Shown: positions 12,481-24,870 of the stretch, piece after piece
How the letters are laid out: each line of letters opens with the position of its first letter
How positions within the stretch are numbered: position 1 is the first letter of the stretch
Assembly: GCF_002105155.1 (NCBI RefSeq)
Contig: NW_019028980.1
Span: forward strand, 496,001 to 560,000
Source: Lobosporangium transversale
Taxonomy: Eukaryota; Mortierellomycota; Mortierellomycetes; Mortierellales; Mortierellaceae
DNA: 64,000 nt
Direction: 5' to 3'
The notes under the pieces: model-generated
Told to the model about the DNA's origin: nothing
The model's database searches: none
Seen by the model: the letters and a program-made list of their open reading frames with translations, nothing else
Position numbers and translations under genes: made by a program

Positions 12481-12799
12481 CTTCTCTTGTACGTGTATAT
12501 GTAATATTCATAGTTTGAAGTTTTTTTTTTTTGTCTCCGAAAGAAAAATAAAATGAGGACAACGTTTGTCAATGCATACTAATGCATTCATGTTTACATG
12601 CAAATGTTACATTTCCTACAAACGATTTAGGTAACCGATATGCTTGCTCAACGTTGTTGCATTGCTTAGTTCGCGTCTTATCTGTACACGTTGGACTAAT
12701 AATAATATAAATATAAATCAATCCGTAGGCTCGTTCAGGCCTTCTTCTTACACGCGATTATCGGTCAAATAAAAAAGGGATGCAATGCAATGCAATTGC

Positions 12800-12830
<31 letters not shown>

Positions 12831-13064
12831 CATAGACAGCACTACGAAATATCAAACGAAAATGTTGTAATTGTTGGGAGTTCTTTCACCATGTTTTTTT
12901 TCCTTTTCTTTCTTTCCTTTCATTTTCACTATTGTTCTATCGCGCGATCATTGCGGCGATTATGATCCAATTTTTTTTTTCTTTTGTTTTGTTTATACGC
13001 ATTGATAGCAATTAGCTCATCTGGAAAGAGAGATATAGAAAGAACAAGGTGGAAAGAGATAAAG

Positions 13065-13097
<33 letters not shown>

Positions 13098-13593
13098 ACC
13101 AGCTCTCCCACGGTATATTAGCTTCCATTTATTTCTATTTATTTTAAATATATTCGCCAGCTGACTAGAAAGAAACAACAAACAAACAAAACAAACAAAA
13201 CAAGAAAAAAAAAATAAAAAATAAAAAAGGGAGCGAACCTTTTCTAGGCCCTGGATCAAGATAACGGTCATTAGAAGCAAAAAAAAAAAAAAAAACGTAC
13301 TTTTAAACGTTTGTAAACTATTCACAGAAATTATTTTGATCCGCTTACCTGGAACGCTTTAGATGTTTGAATGAATGTCTGAAGAATGCATAGGATCAAC
13401 ATTACTGCTTGTAAAATAGTTTTTTTTTTTTTTTTTTTTTTCTTCATGTTTTGATACTTTACCATGTCATTTTCGGTTCCACTTCTTGGCATTAACATAT
13501 ATAATCCTATTTATTTTATTTTATTTTTACTTCTCGATATTCTTAATTGAACTCTTTCTGTTCCTTTTTGCCCGCATCCTTTTTATTTCCCAC

Positions 13594-13625
<32 letters not shown>

Positions 13626-14182
13626 CTTCTCTTACCTCTTACTTTCTAGTTCTTACCTCTTACTTCCTAGTTCTTGCCTCTTACTTTCTCTTACTTCCTA
13701 GTTCTTACCTCTTACATCTCCCCTTCCCCTTTCTTTTGTCTTTAGTTGTCCGAACATGGACTAGCTTTCTCTGATAACCTATCAAAGCCCTTTGGCTGTT
13801 ACACAAGCAGGGAAAAAAAAAACCTCTTCTCCCCCCCTTCCCTTTTGCAAATCCAATAAAAAATAAAGAAAAGCCCCCAGGACGGAGGTTTAACTCTGAA
13901 CAATAGAAATCTTGGACGCATGTGCCCTCCACCACAAAGTTGTTTGACATTTATATTCCGCATTGGCGTTTGAGGACCCTGTTCAAAACATCTGTTGCTT
14001 TGCTTCTTTTTTTTCCTTTTTTCCTTTTTTATTTTTTATTTTTTATTTTTTATTTTTACTACAATTCAAATATTAATAAGATAAAGAAGAGAAGAAGAGG
14101 GGAGAGGAAAATAAAAGGGAATAGAATGGAATGCACTATTTACTATTCCTTGGTATATGAACAAACGCTTTTTTTTTTTTTT

Positions 14183-14218
<36 letters not shown>

Positions 14219-14230
14219 GTTCGTTTGCTT
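11802..14230. other. Intergenic, homopolymer-rich
   Basis: About 2.4 kb upstream of the Ser/His-rich gene and downstream of the Vtc-like gene. It holds many A or T runs of 18 to 30 bases (for example 12455-12480, 12801-12830, 13066-13090, 13421-13441, 13602-13625), purine-rich tracts at 11900-12080 (probable promoter or 5' UTR of the minus-strand gene), repeated TTACTTCCTAGTTCTTACCTC-like units at 13630-13715, and a TTTC repeat at 14182-14217. No convincing exon is seen. Confidence 0.6.
14182..14217. repeat. (TTTC)n microsatellite
   Basis: About nine TTTC units follow a T-run and end 13 bases before the stop codon of the minus-strand Vtc-like gene. They would therefore be transcribed as a GAAA repeat at the start of its 3' UTR. 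Confidence 0.9.
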
Positions 14231-17200
14231 CTAGTCATCTCCAATATCTTCACTGTAGGGTCTCATCTGAACCATGGCATTCAAGGTCACGACAGCACTC
14301 AGAGACAAGAATGTGAGCACAGGCATGAACCGTGTTCGGATCCATCGACCATGATGTACCGCATGAGTGAACTGACTTGCATGTGCTGTGGAACCAGCTG
14401 CCAACAATGCGCTCCGTTCGTTAAAGAGGGCTCGCCTGCTTCTCCTGCTACTGCTCTTCTTAATGTTGTTAGTGTTGCTATAGGATGCATACGAGTAGTT
14501 ACCACCGCCGCCGCCGCCACTCTTGGATCTGGATAACTTTAAGAAATCCTCCTCAAAATCATCCGTCATCCCGTCTTCATGGCCATCCATGCGGATCAAA
14601 TGCGCCCACACAGTCGTACCCATACACAAACAGCTCACTGCCAAGAACAATGAAGCGGCCTCCAGTCCCATACTGTCGCCCAGGTTCATCAACGACAAGA
14701 CCAATCCTACAAACAGCAACACAATATTCGCTCCAGACACTCCCCTCCAGAACCAACGACCGATCTTCGCTCTCAAACTATCAGATCTTCGAACACCATT
14801 CCTACCCAAGTAGGCTTGAGACTCCACATCATAATAATAAGGCTCATCGTTGTAGAACGGATTCCAATCCATAAAGATATCATGCCATTTCTGCGCCATG
14901 CTTCTCTTGAATGTCACACGCTTTGTGGTCCGTTTGTTATTGTTATTGTTATTGTTGTTGTTGTTGCTGTTGCTGCTGTTGCTATTGTTGCTATTGTTGC
15001 TATTGCCTGTCACCTGAGATGAATCGGATGAAACGGATCCATACCCATTGCTATGATTCTCTAGTGCGGTCAAATCCTCATTAGAACCATTTCTGCTCTG
15101 CATGCTTGAGAACGACCCATGCTTCTTAAGACAGCTGACCACAGGCTTCTTCACTTTAAGGGCGGAAGAATCTGTAAGGGCATTGCCATTCGAATTGGAT
15201 CCATCCACACCATTTTGTTGTTGCATCTGTTGTTGCTCCAACATCAATCGGTTCGCCACTAAATCCAGGACTTCTTCATCAAATGTAACAACATGGGGAG
15301 TATAAATCTCATTCGAGTCCAAAATACTCTTGCGAGAACGTTTGCTGTTGTCCTTATTCTTGAGAGCCGATACTCCCTTCGAGGATGCTGAAGGGGATCC
15401 ATTCTCAGAAAGGGATGTCGCAGAGCCAGAAGACCGACCCGAGGTCAATGTATCGTTCGTTCCAGAGTTCGAGTTAGAATCATGTTGGCTAGAAGACAGA
15501 TGAGAGAATCCGCCTGTCAACATCGCTGGCTTGCGGATATCACGGTCCATGTCCGACAACTATCATCAAACGATAAAAAATAATAATGATAATTAATAAT
15601 AAATAAAGATTGAATAAGCAATTGATCTATTCCATAAACAAATAATAATAACAATAATAACAATAATAGTAATAATAACAATAATAGTAATAATAACAAT
15701 AATAGTAATAATAACAATAATAGTAATAATAACAATAATAACAATAATAGTAATAATAACAATAATAACAGTAAGAACAATAATAACAATAATAACAATA
15801 ATAACAATAATAACAATAATAACAATAATAACAATAATTACGATAACGAGGTATAGAGTGTGTAAAGAGGCTCTTACCCAGAATGGCAATAGGGCAACAC
15901 GAGACTCATATAAGGTGGAGATCGCATGTAGGTCTTTAGTAAAATTAGGAACCATCTCCACAAGATGACTCCTTACAATCCGATCAACCCATCCAGGAAC
16001 TTCTTCCTGTGACTCTGCCAGCGTTCGGATTTGCATGATTGCGTAAGGAAATCGAACAATATCTTGGTCCCGAACATGTGGGAATGGATAGTTTTCTGCC
16101 TTCAAATCAACTGGATCCCATGGTCGCTCATACAACGCTGAAGCTCTGATCGGGTTCTCCCGAACCATCACCACATCAGTGTCAATCGTAATCCGGACCC
16201 GAGCATCTCCTGGCACTTGGAAAGCTGTCCTGTTGAAAAACACTTGAGTCACAGGCTGGAGACCATGCTCATGGATCTTGGATTGAACCTTTCGAGTTGA
16301 CTCTTCAAACTGTTGAATCTCCTGTTCAGTCTTTTGTCCTGACCGGCGCATTTGGTCCACAGCCTTGCTCAGCTTAGCGGTCCCTTGTAGTAACTTTGGG
16401 ACATACTTTGACTTTATCTGAAACCGATGTTTAGTCACAGAGGCATTATCTGACACAGACATGGACAGCGGTGTAGAGGATGGTGGTACCGTAGAGGATG
16501 ATGCGTCTACGGTTGCTGACTGGGTGTTTCTCTGTTGGTATTCGACCCACATCAGCTTCTTGTCTGATCCATACCATCGTAGGCGATAAGTTTCACTCTG
16601 TTCTCGGTTCTCGATCTGCCCCATATACATGTCAAAGTCCTTGTTGTCGAGATAAATGGTCGAGACTGGACTCTCGCTGGTAACGCACGAAGTCAGTTGG
16701 CTACTGGAGGTTGATCTTTCGGACGAGGCCAAAGATGATGTTAATGGTGGCTCATACACCACTAGAGGCAAGTACTTGAGGATCAGCATTTTGAGATCCA
16801 TGACACAATCGGGGTGAACCCAGAATGCGGTCTTCTTGGGTATGCATCCTGAATACTCCAGTTCCTCATCTTCATCTTCTGAATCGATTGACTGCGCCTT
16901 GGTGACGACGGGCACAGTTCCTGTACGAACGATGTTGTACAGACATGAGAGACGACTAACTAACAGAGCAAAGTTCTCTCGATGGAATGGCTGATTACAG
17001 AGAAGCTGATTCATGAAATATGGTCGAAGTGTAAAACCCGTGTGCTTGTCATGCTTTTTGACGAGTTTCAGAAATGCAGTATAGTTTAAACGTTGGAATC
17101 GAGCCAAATCCTGAAGATCATACGTAATTTTGTTGATCTCGGATTCAGTCTCAACAAATGAGGATAAGGTCAATCGTTCGGATGACTTTTCAGAGACCTG

Positions 17201-17605
17201 ATGTTGCTGAATTGTGTGTTCGCAGTGCTCTATCCTCCTTTGAATCTCTCCCAGTTTGAGTGCTTGAAATAAAGCGACCTATATGTTTCAAGAGACGAGG
17301 AGGGAAGGAGAAGAACGGATGGAGAGGTTCCGTTTTATGATGAAAATGAGTGGGCGATTCGGGGAGTGGAGTTGATCGTCATGAGAAAAACCAAGGGGGT
17401 TTGTATCAGATTAATCAGGCTATTCCTTGTCCTTTACCTTTTCTAGTTCTGCTGAAAGCAAGTTGATAAATCTAGTCTCATCTTCTTGAGTAAACTGTGT
17501 GTCTTGACTCTTGGATCGAATATGCTCCTTGAGGCCATCATAATCGACGTAATGATATTTCCAATGCGGTGCCCTGTATGTCTTGAGCTGCACGCCGAAT
17601 TTCAT
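14231..17605 (-). CDS. SPX-VTC domain protein, Vtc2/Vtc3-like subunit of the vacuolar transporter chaperone
   Basis: Exons 17438-17605, 15878-17278 and 14231-15559 join in phase to about 965 residues. An N-terminal SPX domain (about 1-165; MKFGVQLKTYRAPHWKYHYV, and Lys-rich KKHDK at 130-134) is the usual inositol-pyrophosphate sensor. A VTC tunnel domain follows (about 200-510: WVHPDCVMDLKMLILKYLP, YRLRWYG, FFNRTAFQVPGDARVRI). Three hydrophobic C-terminal segments end the protein. In yeast the VTC complex makes polyphosphate at the vacuole membrane; Vtc4 is the catalyst and Vtc2/3 are SPX regulators. Here positions expected to be catalytic look changed: VEYQQR where Vtc4 has an ERK-type motif, MQIRT where it has LEVK, and VPNFTK where it has VPKFSK. 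I infer a regulatory subunit. The membrane part lacks the usual TERTYLSW motif, and a 200-residue Ser/Asn-rich segment precedes it. Confidence 0.9.
15643..15838. repeat. Intronic 9-bp-unit microsatellite (ATT ATT GTT on the coding strand)
   Basis: About 195 bases of AATAATAAC and AATAATAGT units fill most of intron 2 (15560-15877) of the Vtc-like gene. Read on the minus strand they are ATTATTGTT or ACTATTATT units. The array stays in the gene's own reading frame, so an unspliced transcript would encode a long Val/Ile-rich tract before a stop at about 15593. Confidence 0.92.
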
Positions 17606-18551
17606 CGCTTAGTGGGGAAAGAAAAGGCGGTGTGGTGGTTGCTGAAAGAAGTAATAATAAAAGGATTGAACAGAGGAAAAAAAAAAAAAAAAAAAAAAAA
17701 AAAGATGTAGTGCTGCTACGTTATTGAAGAGAGGCGAATAAAAATAGGAGCGGAAGAGAAGAAAAGGAAGAGGGAAAAGATTAGTATAGAATTTGTTATG
17801 CAAACAATACGTTGCAGTGAATTGTATTGTATTTTTGTATTCAATACCCCAAACACCAATATCCTTCTATTCTCCTTACTCCTTTCATCCCCTCCACATA
17901 ATTGTGCACGAAAAAACAGATTCCCATGATTATTTTCGCCACAAGAGGATATCGTCTTCAGTCCGTTTTGTGGAGTATTCATAGACGTTGGTTCCATTCC
18001 TTTTTAAGCTCAACAAGACCTTCTTCGTCATTGTCGTCATATTCATGTCTGTCGTGCTTTTTTTTTTTTTTTTCTTTTTTTTCTTTTTTTCTTTTTTTTC
18101 TTTTTTTTCTTTCTTTGTGCTCTGGGACAAACACCCTTTTTTTTTTTAAATGAGTAACAAAGAATATTTTCCTCAAGAAGGTTTGTATTTGGGGAGCTTT
18201 CTATTCCTCTCCCTTTTCTCCTTTTCTCCTTTTCTCCTTTTCTCCTTTTATCCTTTTCTCCGTATCCGGGATTTGCACCTGACAAAGAATATTTTTTTCC
18301 TCTCTTCCATTCCATTGTCCTGTCACTAATGGTATTTAGTCAAAACTTGCCTCGCAGTAAAAGAAGGAAAGAATAAACTCTTTGATCCTTGGACTATCTG
18401 TTGGATATTTGTTTGTTGCTGTTTATTTATGAGCAGGAGGAGGGGGAGGGGGATAAGAGAGAAAGAAAACTAAGGTCAGCTTGTGTTTTTTGTGTTTATA
18501 ATATCAGTCAGACAAATAGAAAGATGAATTGAGAGTAGGAGAGGGATAGGG

Positions 18552-18734
18552 ATGGCAGTGGGTCGTTATTGGTCTGGTCTAAATTTCATATTATTGAAAA
18601 GCATTGGCCAATGCATCCTGAGCGAAAACCAGGCCCTTGCATTCCAATTGATATCTCGTTTAGACCAGCTCAACGTTCAATTGGAAATGAATCGAGAAAG
18701 CGAAAAAGATGCTCGGCTACTGCAACCAGCCTGA
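18552..18734 (+). CDS. Doubtful 60-codon open frame
   Basis: An ATG-initiated frame encodes 60 residues whose second half (QALAFQLISRLDQLNVQLE) would form an amphipathic helix. Its composition is less skewed than the homopolymer frames around it. A second frame overlaps it, no splice partners were found, and no family is recognised. It could be a small protein, a terminal exon, or chance. Confidence 0.15.
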   Translation: MAVGRYWSGLNFILLKSIGQCILSENQALAFQLISRLDQLNVQLEMNRESEKDARLLQPA

Positions 18735-20166
18735 AGTGGAAAAAGGAACAAAGGATCAATGCAGAGCAAAAAAAGAAAGGACCTATCCAGACACACCAGT
18801 ATCAACGCTAACTTCAAGATGGATTGAATGTTTTAACAAACTGCTATGGGAAGCACAAAGTGAGCGAGAAAAGTAAAGAAAATGGAAGAGTTGTAATAAA
18901 AAAAAATAAAAAAATAAAAAAACAATGATAGCAATAATAAACAAGGAGTTGTCTAGAAACTCAGAAAAGAATGAGGTCTGTTCGCAACAAAAACCTTTTT
19001 GTTCCTTGATTTGGATCGTGTGGGATGGTCTGTTATAGTCTGTACACACCTGCATCGCGCAGATCTGTCTGTATCCCTTTCTTTTGCAATCCACGCTAGC
19101 CACCGGACAAAGTCTCAAGTCTCTCACCATCCAATGGAATGAACTCATATGTATCCATGTATCCATAAATAGGACAAACATTTATACTACCGTCCACGGA
19201 ACAGACAAACAACATTAACAAGGATGAATAAGGAAAAAAAAATAATCCGTGTCGTTGAAAATCGCGTCCTCTCTCCCTTTCCCGCTCCATCCTCCTCTCT
19301 CTTTCTTCCTCTCTCCCCCCTTTCGGGGAAAATAAACAATAATGCTTTAACAAAGTATTTGTATCAAAGCCAATAAAATAAATAAGAAACATTAGAGAGT
19401 AAGATGTGTAAGCCAATGTAAGCAAAAAAAAAAAAAAAAAAAAAAAAAGGAGAATCTCTTGCATTGCTACTTTAACCCCAGACAAACAACAATCCTGTTG
19501 GCCTTTGCTCCCTAAAAGAGTTTGCTCTCTTTTCTTTTTTGCTCGTGTGATGGTGGTGCAAAGATTCGGAAAATGAAACACACAGGCCATCTCTTTTTTT
19601 TTTTTTTTTTTTTTTTTAACTCGTATGCCCGTGTGCTGGCATTGTGTACATTGCCCGTGCTTGAATCCCTTCCATCTTGACCTCTGTTTTTTCTGCATGC
19701 TTATTTGCAACTTTGTACGCTTTGTTGTTTTTGTTTAGTACGAATCCTCTCCCTAGTCTCTCTCATCATCCCTTGTAAACAAAAAAAAAAAAAAAAAAAA
19801 AACCCTTTGGGCAACCACGCTTTTACTCTCTTATTCCCGCCTTAACTTGCACACACGTGCAGATGTCAAATCGCACATTCCAATTATTCCTTCCCATCCT
19901 CTTCCTTCGCTTGTTTATGTGGAATAAGATCTTTATAGAGGAAATGGATAGGTAAAATAAAATAAATTAAAGTAAAAAGAGATAAAGAGAAGAGGGAATA
20001 TCATCCATTCCTCTGTAAAGCGATGAACACACGGATGGTAAGAGGCATTAGCCAAGCCTGATATTGATGGATATTCAATAAATAATATCAAGTGCCCGGA
20101 CCAAAAAGGCCAAAGAATGTAGTTTGAAATTAGTGTATGTGTCACATTGAAAGGCGGAGAGAGGTA

Positions 20167-20197
<31 letters not shown>

Positions 20198-22054
20198 AAG
20201 GTCTGATACCTGGAGACTTCTGGAAAGACTAGGTCAAAGTTAAAATGATAGAGCAATCAAGAAGGTTAAGACTGAAAAGGTTCGAAGCAAATCAGTAAAA
20301 GTATAGAGGAATTTGATTAGAAGTTGAGAAATGGAAGTGGAGGGGAGAAAAAGTCGGATATGAACAGCGCAAAACTATGCATTCATTTATATATGAATGA
20401 AGAAAGTTGAATGAAAAGTGAGAAAGATGGAAGAGAGAGATGATGCACCGTTATGGTACCCAATGTATGTGTTTTGTATTCACGAAATGAGATCCCATTA
20501 TTGTCCCTTCACTTTCCCGTCACGTAACAAAAATAAAAAATAAAAATAAAAATAAAAAAAAATAAAAAAGGCATTAAAAGGATAGAAAGGGCAGTTGATT
20601 CAGGACGGGATGGCTGGAAAGAATAATGGAGAGAGCTGTCACCATGACGCTGGGTGACAGGCGACGAATATGAATAAATAAACATCAACCTCGTGGCTCA
20701 GTAGGTAGAGAAAGAAAAGCAATTGAAAAAGAAAAAGAAAAGGCCAAAGAAATGAAAACGTGTGGGGAATGTACAACAGATGACGCGGTAAACAAAAATG
20801 CGATGCAGGATCGGGAAGGGGGGCTCAAGAGATGCTGCAGCATCATCGGGATCTCCCCTTTTTTATCCTTCGCCTCCATTAGTCTTTCTGGAATGTATTT
20901 TCCCCCTACGGGACCGTTGAGCAGACAAATGCCAAATGAATGTAGATGTTGTGTGAAATATGGTGGTTTGGGAGGGAAAAGATTTACACTCTGTAGCCAG
21001 AGAGAGCATAGAAAATGTGTGTGGCGACAAAGATTAATTGATATGGAACATTTTGAGATGAATTTTCTTAATGCACTTACGTTATATTATGCGAACTTGG
21101 TAGTGTAGTGGATCCGAATAAAGTATTAGGCCTAAAAAGAGAAAAGACAGTGAATAGCCATATCATTAGATGAGGCAATAGTGTTATTATACATCAGAAC
21201 TGAAATGGTATAATTGATGGGGTCATGATAAGAGCATCGAAATCGATGCTAATATTGAATACTGTTGGAACCGATGAAGTAATCAGAAACTGTTTGTTTG
21301 GTGCAACCCACACTGATCCTCACTGCCTATTTGCAGTGTATTAAAAAATATGATATATTTGTATACTCTGGGATGAGAATCAACTGGGTGCAACTAATTT
21401 ATTCCATAAAACTCCCTTGTTTGTAAAAATGGCGAATGAAAAGGCAAGGCCATATTAATCAACACAGCTCACTTTATCCACCTTCAGCCACGATTATCAT
21501 AACGACTTTTTGGTCTCCGATCGACAACATTTATAAAAGAGGAGACGGATGTCAAGAATAATGTGGTCCGGTTACAATTTGCCATTCCCTTGACCACCTT
21601 GACCAGACTGACAAGAAAGAAAAAAAAAAAAAAAAAAAAAAAAAGAACAAAGCGCAAAGCACAAGCACATTGGATTTTGAAAACATTATGCTAAGCAAGC
21701 AGGTTACAGTTCAGGGTCACTCGCATTACTTGTTGATTCTGTCATTTAAGCGCTGGATCCAACATACATTCTTTCAAGTACATTTCTGCAAGAGCATGTG
21801 TAAATTAGAAAAACCATGGGCTGGACTAAGCCGAGAATAGAAGGGAAGGAAAAAAAAAAAAAAAAAAAAAAAAAACTCAAAAGCTAGTATGAATTATGAA
21901 TGATAAATAATGAAAAAAGAACGCTCAATGGAAGTGACTAAGCGTCATTCATTGGACGTCTTATGGGATTTTGGAATAGATGGTCCATACCTTGAAAAAT
22001 ATGTTGAGAAATAGAAAAAAAGTATCGAAAAAGGCAGGTGTTGAAGGTGTATGG

Positions 22055-22198
22055 CTGTGTGTGTGTGTGTGTGTGTGTGAATAAGTGATATCAGGATAAG
22101 AAGAATGAAGTGTTTTTGTGTAATGCAAATAGATACAAATGAATGTATGAGTATGTGTATGTGTGTGTATGTGTATGTGTGTGTATGTGTATGTGTTT
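22055..22198. repeat. (TG)n and (TATGTG)n microsatellites
   Basis: A TG run of about 12 units at 22055-22079 is followed, after about 65 bases of ordinary sequence, by irregular TATG/TGTG repeats at 22144-22198. Both lie in the gene-poor region. Confidence 0.9.
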
Positions 22199-22758
22199 GG
22201 TAAGAGAGAGGAGGAGAGGAGAGAGGGGATTGATGTGAGAATGCAATGGAAGGTGCCTTAAAGGGTGAATGAGTATTTACACGAATATGTATACTTGCAA
22301 ATGCAATGCAGAAGATAGGCTGTTGACGATGGAAAGGAAAGAAGGAAAGGAAGAGCCGCGATTGAAAGGAAAGGAAAAGAGAAAAAGAAGAAAGACGAAG
22401 GGAGGGAGAATCACCTTCCCTTTTATATTATGTGCCTTTCTACCATATGAAAACATGTCTGTCAAAAAGGGTTGAAAAAAGGGTTCTGGTGGCGATAGTG
22501 ATGAAAGCTGTTGTTGACAACAGACTGCGGATTGAATGTGTTTTTACTCTGCAATTGAATAGAAGGCAATAGATCCTTTTATTCGATTAACATTCTATAT
22601 AACATTACACCCAGAACTCTCGATCAATCTTATAAAAAAAATAAAAAAATAAAAAAAACTGCGATCCAATCCATCACTTTCGATGATAGTCCAAAACAAA
22701 ATACACACATTCTCGGCATATTTGTCCTTCAAACATCCATCTCATAAACATCCATCGT

Positions 22759-22935
22759 CCCTTTCATTTGGTCTGAATCCCAAGTATTTCTTAATCAAAA
22801 ATTAGTGATTGAATCGACGTGGTGGCTGATCCCTTACTTCTCCTTAAACAGATTAATCGGCCGCCAATACAGTCAAGGCTATTCATTATATATATATATA
22901 TATATATAATATATATCACTGACCGAATGTGTTTG
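22759..22935. mobile_element. MITE-like inverted-repeat element, copy 2 (decayed)
   Basis: The left end CCCTTTCATTTGGTC at 22759 aligns with the left arm of the copy at 8272. Alignable blocks follow in the same order: a TATTT-TTAATC-AAAA segment, TGATTGAAT, GTGG, and ATTAATCGGCCGCCAATACA. The right end, GACCGAATGTG near 22921-22931, is a degraded inverted version of the left end. A TA repeat (about 22888-22915) has replaced the inner part of the right arm. Similar length (about 175 bases) and order in two places 14 kb apart support a dispersed non-autonomous repeat. No target duplication is evident. Confidence 0.55.
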
Positions 22936-23505
22936 AATAAATATATATTTAAATATATATACTTCAATCTGTCAATCATGGCGCAGAGCGAATCGTAGAC
23001 TAGGCCTCGAGTATCCATTTCTCATTGATTCATGCGCCCGTTGCTTTACTTTACACCCATCACCTTCCCGGTCTGATCTAAACTGTAATATGGCTATCCT
23101 TTTCATTCGCTCCCTACCGCCCTCCTTCGCCCTCTCGCCCCCATCCTTCCTTTGTCTTCTTTCTTCAAGATATCTTTTCACCATTGATTCACTACTCTCT
23201 TTTCAAAGGCTTAGTTATTTAATAGCACAATGGCATGTAGATCACTCTTTTTCATCCGACTCTTCTTTGTCCATTTGTGATTATTCACATTTGACTATCA
23301 TATTGCACACATTGATGAAACTACTCCGTTCCAACGGCGAAAAGTGTGCCTTTGCTTTCATTCTTATGCGAATTACGGAATTTTTACTTGAGACCTGAAC
23401 TTGGGCAGTCATCAACATGGGGCCACATTGTCTGGTCGGAGATGAGTTTTCGTCTTTTTTACTTGCTAAGAGTTAAAGATTCATCAAGAGCCATAGTCAA
23501 ATTTA

Positions 23506-23536
<31 letters not shown>

Positions 23537-24538
23537 TAATAAGAAATGATAAGCACTACGGTACTCATTATTGTCACTCTATGAATATATTATATACACA
23601 GACACATTCAACTCCAATGGATGATATCGATTTAGAAAACCGCTTTCTTTTTTTTTCTTTTTTTTTTTTTTTTGCTCCGTCTAAACTATTGCACGAATGA
23701 TACGAGAAAGAGACTTTTGGATCCATATGGATAAAAACGTACACACACACAACATTTACCAAGGATGAAATACAAAGTTAGGCTGTCTTTCAAATGCTCA
23801 ATCAATCGCGCAAATGGCTTTGTACGACCCCACACGACCAAATTCGCAGTAATAACGAACTTCCTTTCAACTTGCTCATCAATAGAAAACCTTCCCCCTC
23901 CCCTCCCCCTTCGAGCGTATTTTTTTTTTTTCTCTCCTGTTCTTTAGTTGACTTTAGTGGCTACATTAAATAGGCAGAATATCTCAAACAACAATAACAT
24001 AAAAAAACAGACTGAAAAATCTACCACTACAGTGGAAAATGGTTTTGAGGAGAAATAAAGAAAAAGAAAAAGAAAAAGAAAGAGCTCCTTTATGTGTATG
24101 GAATAGTACGGGACAAACGAAGTCATCCACTCCCCCGTCCTAACCAAGCTACTGTATTGAGCATCGCCTCCTATATAAACACCATGTGTGCATGGTGTAC
24201 CTTCTGTACCCCTATCTAGACTCTATTTTGTTGATTCCTTGTTTTTCTCTCTATCTCTCTATCTCTCTCTCTCTCTCTCTCTCTTTGAGAGTCTAATGGA
24301 TGGAATGGAAAAAAAGAAGGCGGTCGTGGTTACTGTTTATTCTTTTTTTTATCCTTACGTCCCATAGATGTTCCATAATACTAAATAAGCAAGAAAGCTC
24401 TGCTGCTTTGTTGCCTGATTAAATAGCTATAGTAGATTTACAGAAACATTGGATATGGCCGGAAAAGCTACATTGATCATCGTACTTGTTTGTTTTTGTT
24501 AAAGGCATCATTCCAATTGCCTCGGCTGTCAGCTGTCT

Positions 24539-24574
<36 letters not shown>

Positions 24575-24817
24575 GCCTTCACCGAGCCACACGACATGGC
24601 CCGCGATAGCTTTGTATTTTATGGGACATTTAAAATATGAACAAAAAAAAAAAAAAAAAAAAAAAAGTACGCAATGGAAAAAAGTTTCTTGTTCGTGTTA
24701 AGCTATATTTCGGCTTCTTGATTGACCATGAGTGATGAATATGTCCATGCACTCATTTAGGGGGTCAAACCCCAGGGAATGAAAAGAAATAAAAAAAAAT
24801 AATACAAACAATACTAT

Positions 24818-24870
<53 letters not shown>

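Larger units (their letters stand above)
17606..22758. other. Gene-poor region, first part
   Basis: This is the upstream side of the Vtc-like gene and the start of a gene-poor block of about 11.9 kb. It contains A/T runs of 18 to 30 bases (17678-17703, 19424-19448, 19593-19617, 19780-19802, 20168-20190, 21620-21644, 21849-21874), pyrimidine tracts (18060-18270), an E-box CACGTG at 19854-19859, and GT/TATG repeats at 22055-22198. Open frames here are short and skewed to Phe, Lys, Leu or Ser, as expected from low-complexity DNA. Only a 60-codon frame at 18552 looks at all protein-like and is listed separately. No tRNA, snRNA or rRNA was recognised. Confidence 0.55.

Noticed and set aside
15641-15841. 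Regular spaced repeat, considered as a CRISPR-like or minisatellite array
   Set aside because: The unit is 9 bases with no spacers and lies in an intron of a eukaryotic gene; it is a microsatellite.
20693-20711. GTGGCTCAGTAGGTAGAG resembles a tRNA D-arm and A-box
   Set aside because: No anticodon arm, T-arm/B-box or acceptor pairing follows; the next bases are AAAG-type repeats.
20752-21108. 118-codon Cys-rich open frame on the plus strand
   Set aside because: Composition follows the local sequence, no signal peptide or known Cys spacing, no family recognised, no splice partners.
21093-21115. TTGGTAGTGTAGTGGATCC resembles the 5' part of a tRNA
   Set aside because: No matching anticodon and T-arms or acceptor stem downstream.
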